From contig SJRY01000272.1 in assembly GCA_011319805.1 (NCBI GenBank), forward strand, positions 482,129 to 546,128: a stretch of 64,000 bases of DNA, in the 5' to 3' direction. The notes beneath the pieces were generated by a model, which worked only from the letters and a program-made list of their open reading frames with translations, had not been told where the DNA came from and searched no databases. This document shows, piece after piece, positions 24,813 to 36,200 of this stretch (positions are counted from its first letter, which is position 1; the number at the start of each line of letters is the position of its first letter). The DNA is from Macrocybe gigantea. Its lineage: Eukaryota; Basidiomycota; Agaricomycetes; Agaricales; Callistosporiaceae. The position numbers and the translations under genes are program-made.

Positions 24813-26816
24813 GTGATGGGTTTTCTGACTTTCATCTTCTTCGGCATAGTTTTCTTCGCTCTTTGGAGACGCCTTTGGTCACGTCGACTCAGCTGCCTCT
24901 GCCGCCTGGGCCGCGGGGCAGTTTGCTGTATGGCGTCAAGAAGTTGCTTCCAGCGACGGAGCCCTGGAAGACATACGCGGCCTGGAGCAAGGACTTTGCG
25001 AGTAAGGGCTGAGCCTTGTGCATTCAATATCATTCAAGTGACCTTCTGCCCTGCAGGCTCTGTTATTTCATTTAGAGTTTATAATCATCGCATCGTCGTA
25101 TTGAATGACGCGTCTTCCATCCGCGATCTACTGGAAAAGCGCGCCGCTATCTATTCTGATCGACCAAAGTCCTGGATGTATCACGAGATATGTGATAGGA
25201 AGAAGGCCGTCTTCAATATATCGTCGCAGGACCCGCGTCACAAGCAGTACCGGAGGCTTCTTCAGTCGGGACTTAGTGCCCGAGCGACTCAAGAATACTG
25301 GCCACTGCTTCAGTCCGAGATTGGAAAGCTTCTGGACGGCCTCAAAGCTAGCCCGATGAACTACGAACAGCATATAAGAAGGTACTTTCTGTTCTCAAGA
25401 ATATATTTCATCCCAGCTGACAGCTCGACGTCAGAAACTCGGCCGCCGTCATCATGAAGTTGGCCTACGGCTACAGCGTTCAGGAGAATGATCTATTCAT
25501 CAATGTCGCTGAGGAAGCAAATAAGATCTCTGGTTTGGCACTGGCCCCTGGGCGGTGGCTAGTCGATTATCTGCCTGTAGGTGTGTTTCGCATATTAACG
25601 TCATACATAATACTTCGATATTTATTTGTCTCTCGATAGTACGTTTCATTCCGTCTTTTCTCCCTGGCGCCGGCTGGAAACGACAAGGTGAAACATGGCG
25701 GGAGCGCCTCGACTATTTATCGGGCGTACCACATGAGTGGGTCAAACAGCAGATGGTAATTTTCACTTGTTCCGTTCCACGAAACTCTCTTCATCTCATT
25801 TTCCTCCTCAGAAATCTGGGAACTACGAAGAGTCTTTTACGTCTCGTCATCTCTTGGATAACGGTGATGAAGTCGTCAATTCTGAGCTAGAAGACATCAT
25901 AAAATGGTGTGCAGGAGGGCTTCATGCTGGTGCCAGTGACACAGTATGTGCTCCATCTTAGCCGTCTCTTCTGCGTTACTGATGATCGACAGACGGTTTC
26001 GGCGATCTTGTCTTTTGTGCATCTCATGGCCCTTCACCCTGAAACACAGTTCCGAATCCGAGAAGAGATCGATGCTGTAGTTGGCCGTGGAAGCTTCCCA
26101 AAACCTTCCGACATTCCTCGCCTTCCTTTCCTAGAGGCAGTGTACAAAGAGACACTACGCTTTGCGCCCATTGCCAACCTCGGTACGGGCTTCAGACTTT
26201 GTCCTATCTGATTCACTCATTAAGTTCCTTTGTACAGCTCTCCCGCACAAGGTCATCGAGGACGATGAATATGAAGGATTGAGAATTCCAAAAGGATCGA
26301 CAATAGTCGCTAATGTCTGGTGAGTGTCTTTAATAGCAGGGCCGGGTTGAAACAACTGTTGACGATAATGTTTCTAGGGCGGTTATGCATGACCCGATCG
26401 TCTACCCTAACCCATTTACCTTCTCCCCCGATCGGTTTACTTCCTCCAACGATGTTTCAAAGCAAATCCAAACAGATCCCAGAATCTTCGCTTTCGGTTT
26501 TGGGCGTAGGCGGTGTCCTGGTGAGATGATCTCGCAGCGTCCTGTCTCAATCCAGAGTCTCACCGCCGGCTCAATTTCAGGCGTGACTTTCGCTGAAACG
26601 GCGATGTTGTTGACTATGGCAAATATCATTTCGCGGTTTGAGATTGCTTTACCGCGCGGATCAATCTCCCCGAAGCTCGAGTTTACCTCTGGGATTACAA
26701 GGTCCGTATTGCACATACTTTCGGTGCCATTCGTACTGAGCACTCACGTACTGCATCCTGGTTTTAGCCATGTGAAGCTCTTCAACATCACTATCACTCC
26801 TCGCGAAACTCGTTAA
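24813..26816 (+). CDS. Cytochrome P450 monooxygenase (second of two)
   Basis: The ATG at 24813 opens a hydrophobic anchor MGFLTFIFFGIVFFALWRRL. The proline hinge QLPLPPGPRGSLLYG follows in a frame one base off, with one base apparently missing between about 24840 and 24885. Downstream motifs are all present: KQYRRLLQSG (C-helix), AGGLHAGASDT (I-helix, before an intron), KETLRFAP (K-helix ExxR, about 26144) and FGFGRRRCPG with the heme cysteine (about 26491-26520). The protein ends ITITPRETR at 26816. There are about nine introns. The sequence differs strongly from the first P450, so this pair is not a recent tandem copy. Given the similar one-base losses in unrelated genes of the window, the shift is more likely an assembly error than a true break. 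The right arm of the inverted repeat begins about 200 bp downstream. Confidence 0.8.
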
Positions 26817-27011
26817 AACGCTCGCCAAGTGAACCTTATCATGATGAAGATGTATTCCTCACCTAGGAGGGTAAAGAGTAGAGATATGAAGAGTCAACAT
26901 CTGTATCAATTAGCATCATTGAACGTGTCGGAATACATACATAATAATATTTCAGTCTGTGCAACAGTAGAACGCCTCTAGCGACTGACCTTTTCGATAT
27001 GTCTTCAATTA

Positions 27012-30000
27012 TATGTCTTCAGCTAAGTCGCAAATCACATCCTCCTTTGCTTATGGGTCCCAGAGTTTTGCCCATGTCCGTGGTCTCACTGGGTTTCGGT
27101 CGCCATCGCATCTCGTGTTTCGAGCCCTTTGTCTTCCTCAAACGCTGTTACGGCGCCCTACCTTTCCGCAGGCTTTCCTTCATTGGATGGTGGTGGCTTC
27201 TGTTTTTCCTGGCCAAGAGGCCGACGGAGTTGTTGGGCAGCATGACTGTATTTCAGCTTGCTGCCTTGGCGTCCCTTCTTCTTTTCCTTTTCAGTATTCT
27301 TCGGAGGAGGGTATGGAATAGACGCATCATGGCTCGGCCAACCACTCGCTGCTAAGGCCTGATTGAAAGGGAGGAGTACACGGACCGGATCAAGCGATAG
27401 ATCTGGATTGCGCAGCTTTTGAGCAGTGTAATCTCCAAAAAGCTTCAATAGGTCTTTCATGAGGCCGTCCAAGGGTTGAACGTGGGTGTAATGAGGAAGT
27501 GGTCCTAGGGTCAGATGGCCCAACTTGGTGGCTTGGTAGTTACCCAGGCGACTTCGGAATACAGCGTGAAATGTATCCGCTGCATCGAGATTTGGGCCGA
27601 GTTTTACATGCCTGAGCAGGCACCAGTACAGGACCCAGAAGACGGATTCCAAGTCATGTTCTAGCTCATGAGTAGGTGGTTGGGAGCCCAGTAGCCCCCG
27701 CCTCGGAAATAGGTGCACAGATATGAATGGTAGCGTGCCCTTCGTAAAGAGTCAGTCGATCAGTGTATTCTACTAGTATTAGCCAGGTTAAAAAGAAACA
27801 GCTTACTGTCAAATCTTTCGGCTGTTGTCAATATTAAGCATGAACTCATCAGGATTTTCATCGAACATGGTGACACGGGGAGTGCTGTAATCCAAGTCGT
27901 GGAGGAAGCCTCCAAGGCGATCAAGATCATCCGAAATCAAGACATTGCCTACGCTAACATCACGATGTGTGACGCCGCAGAAGTATGCTACGATCAACCC
28001 TGGAATATATCCTATGAATGGAGAAAAACAAACAGGAGAACAGGACAGCTTACCGACAACGATGTCTCGTAAAGTGGCAGTGAGTTCTTTGGTAACCGGA
28101 ACTTGGTAAGCTGTCTCCCAACCGAGGCAATCAATGTGCGAACTCGTCTTCGGTCAAAAGTATCAGCTGGAATCTCATCGGTGTTTTTCCTCCTTCGTCA
28201 CTTTCTTGGAGCTCGCTCTACCATTTCGCTTGCTACCAGTAGGACGCTCCTCATCATCACTCAATTCGCTCGCATCATTGTCACCTCTCCCAGGAGTATA
28301 TCTCCCTCCAATGCGCCATAGGTCGTCATTGTCAAATTCACGATAAATGTCGCTGGCTATATTTCGGTCGGATTCCGTCTCATCGGTCTCGTCATCGGAA
28401 TCTTGCAGAAAGTCTTCATAATTCGCCATCGCTTGATCATGTTCCCACTTCAATCTAGCCGCCTTCGTCACAAGTCCATACTCTTCGGATTTGCAGTGAA
28501 TAATTCAAAGTTGTATGTCCCAAGCCACAATGCCAAGCCGACGTGCACGGAATTCCAATCCTCCCTCTCAGCGAACCCGAGAAACTGCGGTAAGTAAGGT
28601 CCAAGCACGTCTTCAATTTGTTGACGAATGCGAGCATCAGCGAGATGTTTCCGATTCGTGTATAGTTATAGCCTTCATCGATTCGCGTTCGTTGTTGCCA
28701 GGCATCCTTCAGGACATAGGTTTTGTCGGCGAATTGGGGATGATCGATCAAAACTTCATAGACGGGTGGCACGACTGAAGAGTGTGAAACTTCGTATAAC
28801 AGTTTGAATGCTAAGCATCTGACTGCAGTGCCTTGAAAACGATCGATTTTGACTGTGGACTGTCTCAGTAACAGCAAAACACTGATACATTCAATCGTAC
28901 GTGGAGATCGGGTAAATCTATGAATGATGACTTTAGGAGCTCTTTCGTCTGTGACATAGGTACGATGTCAGAATGACGGGTCAAGTCTACGACGCCTAGA
29001 CTCACCATTGTTGCTTCGAGCTTTATACATGCCGTCACCCACATTGCGTCCCTGTCGAATGTTTCTTTCGGCAGAGCCTGTGCGCCAAGAATACGCACCA
29101 GCCGCGTATACATCGTTTCCAACTCTTCTTTCGTCGGCCACCTAATAGTAGGATCCCAGCCAACAACGGTGCCGGGAAGCTTATGAGCGGGATGGACCAG
29201 ACGCCACAGGAATTCACGGACAATTCCAGGAGATTCTACATAATCAACCATGACAGACGCAATGACCCCAGCATGATCGAAACGGAATATACGCATATGT
29301 CGGCTGTAGACTCCAACGATGAAAACGAAACAGCTCTTGCTGCCGAGAAGAAGGTTCGAGCGTACTTGGCTATTCGCACTCCTACTAGCCTGGTTCTTTA
29401 TTCCTCTTTAGGATGCCTGAGGACGTAACGGGATCCGCCGATTCCTGAGAGTGGACCTCCGATTTGCTTGATGCCAGGGTAGGAAGAGCATATATCCGGC
29501 GAGGGCCTGCGTTGAGAAAAATGAGACGGCTCAAAGATAGCTTTCGTGTCACCGAAGACTGGTCTCAGGTGATCGGAAAATCTTCAGCGAGCGAAGTAAG
29601 CCTTTCACCTAGTTTGTTTCTCTTCTACAATCTATAGAGACGTAAGGGACGTTACACACCAAAGGATCATACATGTCTTTCTCGTTCTCAATGGGTTGTT
29701 GCAGGCTTTTAAATACATCAGAAAGCTTGCTTTCTGGTGGCATGCCACTGTCATCTGCAGAAGGGACATAATAGCGAAAATATTCAACGATGGAGAGATC
29801 GGCTGCGAGGTAAAAATGGTCCCGGAATTCCTTGTCCCAGTCATCGTCCTCAGAATCGTATCTTTATGGGTGATCAGATGAGCTCTCGTCTTGAAAACTG
29901 TGTTCGGATTCTGCAGTGCCGTTCCGCAATGGTGACGTGGCAGTCAGCTTGGTGTACCCTCGTGTACTCTGGTATTTTTGACTCCGGGACTCCAGGCGAC

Positions 30001-32030
30001 AGTTTCGGCTCACGAATTGTCTGATCGCGTCAGGCATCGTTCTGCGTTATCCGTTCAGCTGAAGCACTAATGGCGAATGATCATAGCATCTGGCAATTGA
30101 ACAGAAGCGACTACCCTGTTTAAATGTATGGAAGGCGCATTTAAAAGGATGTGTTGACATCACCAAATAGAGCTCATGTGGCGGTTTTAGTAAACGCAGT
30201 CAAACTTCACTTTCTATCCCCTGTGGAAGGTCTCTTCCTCGATGCAGATCAGGTGTGATACATGCACCATATGTGGTTGATTCCAAAATAACATCTGCTT
30301 CCTATTGTCTGAAAGGAGGCACTCGATCGAGAGCAGGGCATCATGATGAAGACCGAGAATTCAAATATACACAACAGAGTGGCAGTAGCAGTCTGGTTCA
30401 CAATCTCAGCAGTCTCTCCCGACTTGTTTCACGCTAACCAGTGTCATTGCATGACACTATTCCCAAAATACCGTCAGCACCACTTGCTTTCAAGACATAA
30501 AAAAGTATAGAAAACACACCACCTAAGCCAGACAGGCCCTGCACGTTTTCGCACACGAAGCTCGGCACCTGGCCTGGTGCGGCGCGGACCTCGAAATCCC
30601 GGAATGCAAACTGGGTGCAGGCTGCCGCGGGGCTGCACTCAATGTCCACGACTATGGACAGGATCGGCATTTTATTTCATTTTCCTGGTTAAGTGAATGC
30701 TCACCTTTGTTCGTCGACGACGTGCCGTTCCAGTTGGAGAACCGAAGGTTATCGAAGCTGAGCGTCGAGGGCGCGTCGCCTCTGTTCAAGACATTTCGAT
30801 ATAGAACTATACATCAGGATTGCGAACGACAACATTAGCAAGAATTCATGGAAGACTGACGGATGGCCTTTGTTCGTTTGGAAGAGGTGCAAAGGCGTAT
30901 CGGCTCCATCAACTTGGACGTTCCTAATCGTCACATTCTGCACGAGGCCTAAGATAATTGCACGCATGAATTTCTCTCTGTCAAGTTTAACTAGGCATCA
31001 TCACCTGTTCCTCCTCCTCCATTATCTGGGGGAGAGCCATTGACAGTCCCAGTCCATGTCTTGAAATACACCTGAATGAAGGCAAACCATGGCTCGTTTT
31101 TGGACCAAAGGTTTCTCGTTGGCGTTCGTCAACTCACGCCATTGGTCATGAAGGGCTGGATCGTCGAGTTGATTCTGAATATCTGAATGCACATGAGGTT
31201 CAATGTTAATAACATAAAGAGTCAGAGGGAGAGGCTTACTTTGAGGTTCTCCATAAGAACATTGAAAACATTATCGCTCTGGCGGGAGGTGAGCAATGAG
31301 AATGGCAAGTGGTAATTCACATCCAGGTTGTGCTTACCATATTCGAGTATTGCCCTAGTGAGCCAAACGCTACACCTGTACCGCCTCGGCAGGTGATATC
31401 GCGTGCAATGATGTTAGAGGAGTTCTGGAACATGAAATTGAGCTTTTGGTAGAACCTTGAAATATTTATGCCTCAAAGCGCACCCCTTTGATGGCTAAGC
31501 AATCATCTCCACAGGTGATGTCCCAGTTCTGCATGACAATGTTGTCGCTTCGATACGTGTCCATTCCGTCCGTGTTCGGAACTACACTGTATTATGCCAA
31601 AGAAACAAATATATCAGTCATTCAATACTTAATTAACTGCACAGGCATGTGCCAAAGCTCACTTTTGGCCAAAGAAGGTCGGGTCGCCATTCGTCGCGTT
31701 GACAAACATCCCGTCGTACAGGACATCACGGGATTCGGCGATGGCATTGGACCAGAACGGCGGCGACTCGATGCGAAAGTTGCGCACGATGCCGCGGGTG
31801 ACGCGGAAGAGCGTGAGCGAGACGGGGCGCCCGTCGCCATCGGCGCGTGGCTGAAGTCACACAGAAGCAGTGTCCAATGTAGAGAGTAGGGGAGCATTTG
31901 GGCTGAAACGTTATGAATGACGAAGTCCAACGACAAACCAAGATGCCTGGCTCTGAATGACCCAAATCGATTAGAGGGAGAACCTGTTGTCGGTCGCATA
32001 GACGGACTTGGATAAAGATGACTCTGAAAG
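27012..32030. repeat. Right arm of the large inverted repeat
   Basis: Reverse-complement counterpart of 1-4335. It is longer because it keeps about 690 bp of GH28 that the left arm lost, and it lacks about 190 bp (left 1345-1525, the candidate FunK1 first exon). The inner boundary near 27012 is sharp: the shared end of the FunK1 gene stops and unrelated sequence follows. Homology to the left arm is last seen near 32030 because the left arm runs off the window. Confidence 0.85.
27158..29890 (-). pseudogene. FunK1-type kinase, right copy, apparently broken
   Basis: Minus-strand counterpart of the gene at 1411-4341. The catalytic loop THRDVSVGNVLI and DLDYS are intact (about 27970-27890), as are HELEHDLESVFW (about 27670) and the acidic insert. 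Several frame changes are seen against the left copy: after GYNYTRIG (about 28660), in the PTGSK region (about 28225-28190, several small deletions) and around YEVSHSSVVPP. The region matching the candidate first exon of the left copy is missing. The C-terminal tail also differs and ends KPAER. Some of the single-base shifts could be sequence errors, but the multi-base differences and the missing 5' part argue for a pseudogene. Confidence 0.65.
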
Positions 32031-32533
32031 TGTTGTTGGAATCGAGCCAAAACTCAATGTCTGGTTTGAACTATTCAGACGTGATCAGCGTTGAATATTG
32101 AATTCTGATGTTTGCCGTGTGGCAAAAAAAACAGACACTGAGGAAGCCTCTGAGGTCTACTCTAGACGACACCAAATTCCAGGTCATCTTTCTGCAGAAA
32201 GAAACATGCAAATTAGCCAATATCGAAGGCATATGCGAAAGTTTGAACTTGCCTCGTTATGTTATAAGTTCCCGCCTGAAAAACCGTCGTCCCAAAGTGC
32301 CCACATTGAGCGATAGCTCCTTCAACCTATGCAGGATGGAAGATGCAGTGTCATCACTAGAAATCATAGAATTGAGGCTGAACCTGGTCAGTGTCGTCCC
32401 TTCCCTGCCCAAGCGGAGAGATCGTGCAGGCTCTCGACTTTGTCTGAGCATCTGCCAGCAGAAAATTGTGACATGCGAGAAGTAGCCAGGTCAGTACATT
32501 CTTGAGTGTGGAGCGGCACCGGTAGTGTCTCAT
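30480..32533 (-). pseudogene. GH28 pectinase (exo-polygalacturonase type), right copy, damaged near the N-terminus
   Basis: Reading from ATG 32533 gives a hydrophobic leader (TWLLLACHNFLLADA) as signal peptide, then ACTISPLGQGRDDTDQ, AIAQCGHFGTTVFQAGTYN, TWNLVSSRVDLRGFLS, DIEFWLDSNNTFRVIFIQ and SQASWFVV, spread over short exons. After WFVV the frame breaks, and the DAHNVGGIQGNGQ and PWWSFFA segments seen in the left copy are replaced or deleted (27 bases missing at about 31838). Downstream the active-site parts are present: [52 protein letters not shown] and VDGADTPLHL, ending in SIVVDIECSP. The N-terminal damage makes function doubtful, although the catalytic core survives. Family function: exo-hydrolysis of pectin, extracellular. 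Confidence 0.75.
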
Positions 32534-33203
32534 CGTCTGGAGAGATGAAGAAGATCGATGCACTGATGAGGGGCGTTCACGAGGGAAACTCTACGATACC
32601 TGCTTTTTAATATGATATAATGCCAGCATTGCTTCTCATGGCTCGGCCTCCGTCTTCTTGATGTTGGCGGTAGGGTACAAATATAGCTCAATTCATCGTA
32701 GAGAAAGTGCATCAAACATGGTCACAAGGTCATGATTTCAAGTTTTTCGGCGGACCGATAGCTGCCATGCGAGGCGTACGCGGTACACGGTGCTCTAACC
32801 ATGGGGAGAATCTGCACGACGGATGACCTGAGCTATTAAGTGAGTGGCAAGGATGACGGCTGTGAAGGTGTCTGAGCAGGCAAGAGAGAAGTGGTTTGAC
32901 GTTAGAAAAAAATGGAAGGAATAATTTTCTAGGGCCGATTCAAATGGGCTTCATAACGTATAATAGAGGCTCTTTGGAGGATGTGCTGTTTGTTTAACTA
33001 CGTTTAATGCGTTGGGAGCGGGCACGTGACTGAGAACGGAATGATCCTTCGAAGCGTCAATCATCTCGCCACTTCTGAGCCAACATGGAAGTAACGGCGG
33101 CTTGTTTAACTTTGAGCGCTCCCCTTATCTTTACTCATCGACCGCAGTTACCACGTTGTGAACGCCTTTCACATCAACCACCACATCGACCTTCAGGAGG
33201 ACT
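32534..33203. other. Intergenic region between divergent genes
   Basis: About 670 bp between the right GH28 copy and the helicase-AAA gene. No supported gene. Confidence 0.4.
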
Positions 33204-36200
33204 ATGTCTGTGAACGAGCGACGACAAGCTAAACTTGAGCAGCATTTCAAAAGGTTTTTGCAGTCTAGGGATCCTCCCCTCTCTGCTCAGAAGGATTTGT
33301 TCTTGGAATCAATTATTGCACAGAATCCTGAGCGATGCGCCAGCGATTTGCTTGCAAGCTCGTTCGCCCTCAAACATCTTGCCTCATGCATGCACAGCGA
33401 CCTCAAGATTTCTTTCCTGAATGGACGAGCGACGGATCTGCTTATGTATCTGCAGAACCAAGCCATTGCTGGAATCAACAACGGCGAGTATCTCATACGC
33501 ATCCTTCAAGTGATTGTCGACCCTCCAATATTCTGGTCCGCATTCTGCGACGCGTTCAAGGGAGGAAGGCTTGAGAGCCAAGGAGAGTGAGTAGTATCCA
33601 ACATGTCTTCACTCGTGTTATCTTAATTTTGATATGTACAGGGAATGCTTCGCATGGCTACTGCATCGCCTCATTTCTTTGCCTCACAACGAGGCGACTT
33701 TGTATCGCCAACAGGCGGAGGGGGAATTCCTCACCCTTCTGGAAAATTCTCAAAACTCTAAAGTTCGCAATTTTGGCAGTAGAATCAAGCAGGTCCTCTC
33801 TGATACAGCAGACGCACCTGCTTCATATGCAGACAGCGTCCCAGGAGGCCGCCACGATAACGACTTCGTCGATTTCCGCAAGATATCCATTCTCCCTACC
33901 TCGGAGGAGATCAGTTCAACAGAGCGCCCTTTCTACAGGCCCGCCATCGTCATTGACAGCCCTGAAACGAAGGACAGTCGTGTTCCCATGTATCTTGACA
34001 ACCAATTCCGTTTGCTTCGAGAGGATATGTTGAGCGAACTCCGAGAGGAACTTCAAGTCATCCTTGGAACAAAGAAGAAGCGGCGCCGTGCAATCATCAT
34101 CGACGGGTTATATCCAGTAGAGATTTTCTGCAAGACAGACTCCAAGCGCCCACATAAATGGGGCATCAAGTTCAGGCTAAGCGAAGACCTTCCGCCGCTC
34201 CGAAATGTGCAACCCAAGAATCGTAGAGCGTTTGTAGATGAGAAACGGTGGCTACTTCCGCATGGCTCTCTGACGTGCTTACTTGTCAACGACCAGATCG
34301 TCGCGTTCCCCATCGTCAATAGAGATGAAGAGCTACTGGCAAAGAAGCCACCTATCGTCATCCTGCAGTTCGAGAATGAACTCAGCACAAAAGATGCCCT
34401 TCTCTCCCTCAAAGACGCCCAGTCTGTCAAACTTATCAGCGTCGATGTCGGTGTCTTCGCGTATGAGCCCATTCTGAGAGCGATTCAAGAAATGGGACGC
34501 TTCCCTTAAACGAAGAGATTCTTTTCTGGGAAGACGGCATGCGTCCCAAGTCTGCCAGCGTCATTCCGTCCAGCATTGTCGTCACCCTCCGCAACGATCC
34601 AACACGTAACCTCCAATCATACCTGCAAACCAGTAAACCCTAGTTTTGGGCGAATCACAAGTTGATTCCTTCGTGGCAGGTTTGACACAACGTGTGTCTT
34701 TGATCCAAGGTCCACCGGGTAAGTGAAACAATTTCTCATTTCACGTTTTCGTTAGCTCATTCGATATCTCATAGGGACCGGGAAGAGTTTCATTGGTGCG
34801 CTGATCGCGAAGGCCATCTATCAGTATACGGAGCAGCGTATTCTTGTTGTCTGTTATACCAATCATGCACTAGACCAATTCCTCGAGGATCTTCTGGACG
34901 CCGGCATTCCCGAATCTAGTGTTGTCCGCCTTGGCGGCAAGTCGACACCTCGAACTGCGGGCTTAGCACTTCATCAGCAGACGGACGTGTCATTCAACTT
35001 TCGGCGCGCAGACTGGACCATTATAGATGCACTCAAAGCCGCACTCCAAGACCATGCGGACGAATTGGATAAGTTTTTCGGCAGTACCGATCCACGCATG
35101 TACAACTGTCCGACCTGTTGGAATATCTGGAATTCGCGGAGCCGGACTACTATGTTGCATTTTATGTTCCACCTCCTGATTCGGATGGGATGGCCATTGT
35201 CGACAGGAAGGGTCGGCCATTACCACCTACCTTTCTCCTAAGTCAATGGGCGCAAGGCCGGAATGCAGGCCTTCTTCACAATAGCGCTCAGGTCCAAAAT
35301 GCCTCAGAAGTGTGGCAAATGCCGGCCACAGCTCGTCAACAGAAGATCGCGGAATGGAAGAAGAAGATCCTTGAGGAGGACATCGTGCGTCTCATAGATT
35401 CGGGAAAGCGATTCAATGTTTGCCAGGAACGACTTGTGCGCAAATTTTCGGAAAAAGATGTCTCGATCTTGAAGAGCAAGAGAATCATCGGCTGTACCAC
35501 GACAGCGGCTGCCAAGTACACAGACATTATCAACGGGGCCGCTGCTGACGTATTGCTTGTGGAAGAAGCTGGGGAAATTCTCGAGAGCCACATACTCACC
35601 GCTCTGGGCCAGTCTAAGGATCAATTGATATTGATCGGAGACCACAAGTAAGTCCTGCACTTCGCTATTGCTACGAGTAACTGATGCCCCTCAGACAGCT
35701 GCGCCCCAAGGTCAATAATTATCTTCTGACGGTGCGTGGTCAGACGTCACTCGCCTTTTTATCACACATTAATTGCCTTCCAGGTCGAGAAGGGCGAAGG
35801 ATATGATCTCAACATGTCCTTGTTTGAGCGGCTCGTGCTCAAGGGATACCCTCATACCACGCTCACGGAACAACACAGGATGCGACCCGAGATTTCTACT
35901 CTGGTGCGCGAACTGACTTATCCGGAATTGCAAGATGCTCCACAGACCAGAGGCCGTGACGATCTTCGAGGTGTGCGCGACAACATTGTCTTCATACACC
36001 ACTCCTACCCCGAAGACGAGAATAAGGACCTCGGTGATCGCCCTGAAGAGAACTATGGCGCCAAATCATCCAAACAGAACACTTATGAAGTAGATATGGT
36101 CCTGAAGATTGTTCGGTACTTGGGTCAGCAAGGGTATGGAACGGATGACCTCGTCATTCTCACCCCGTACCTGGGTCAACTGCAAAACATGATGTCGGCA

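Noticed and set aside
21959..26816. The two P450 genes as a secondary-metabolite cluster
   Set aside because: No backbone enzyme (PKS, NRPS, terpene cyclase), no transporter clearly linked, and the neighbours are housekeeping genes.
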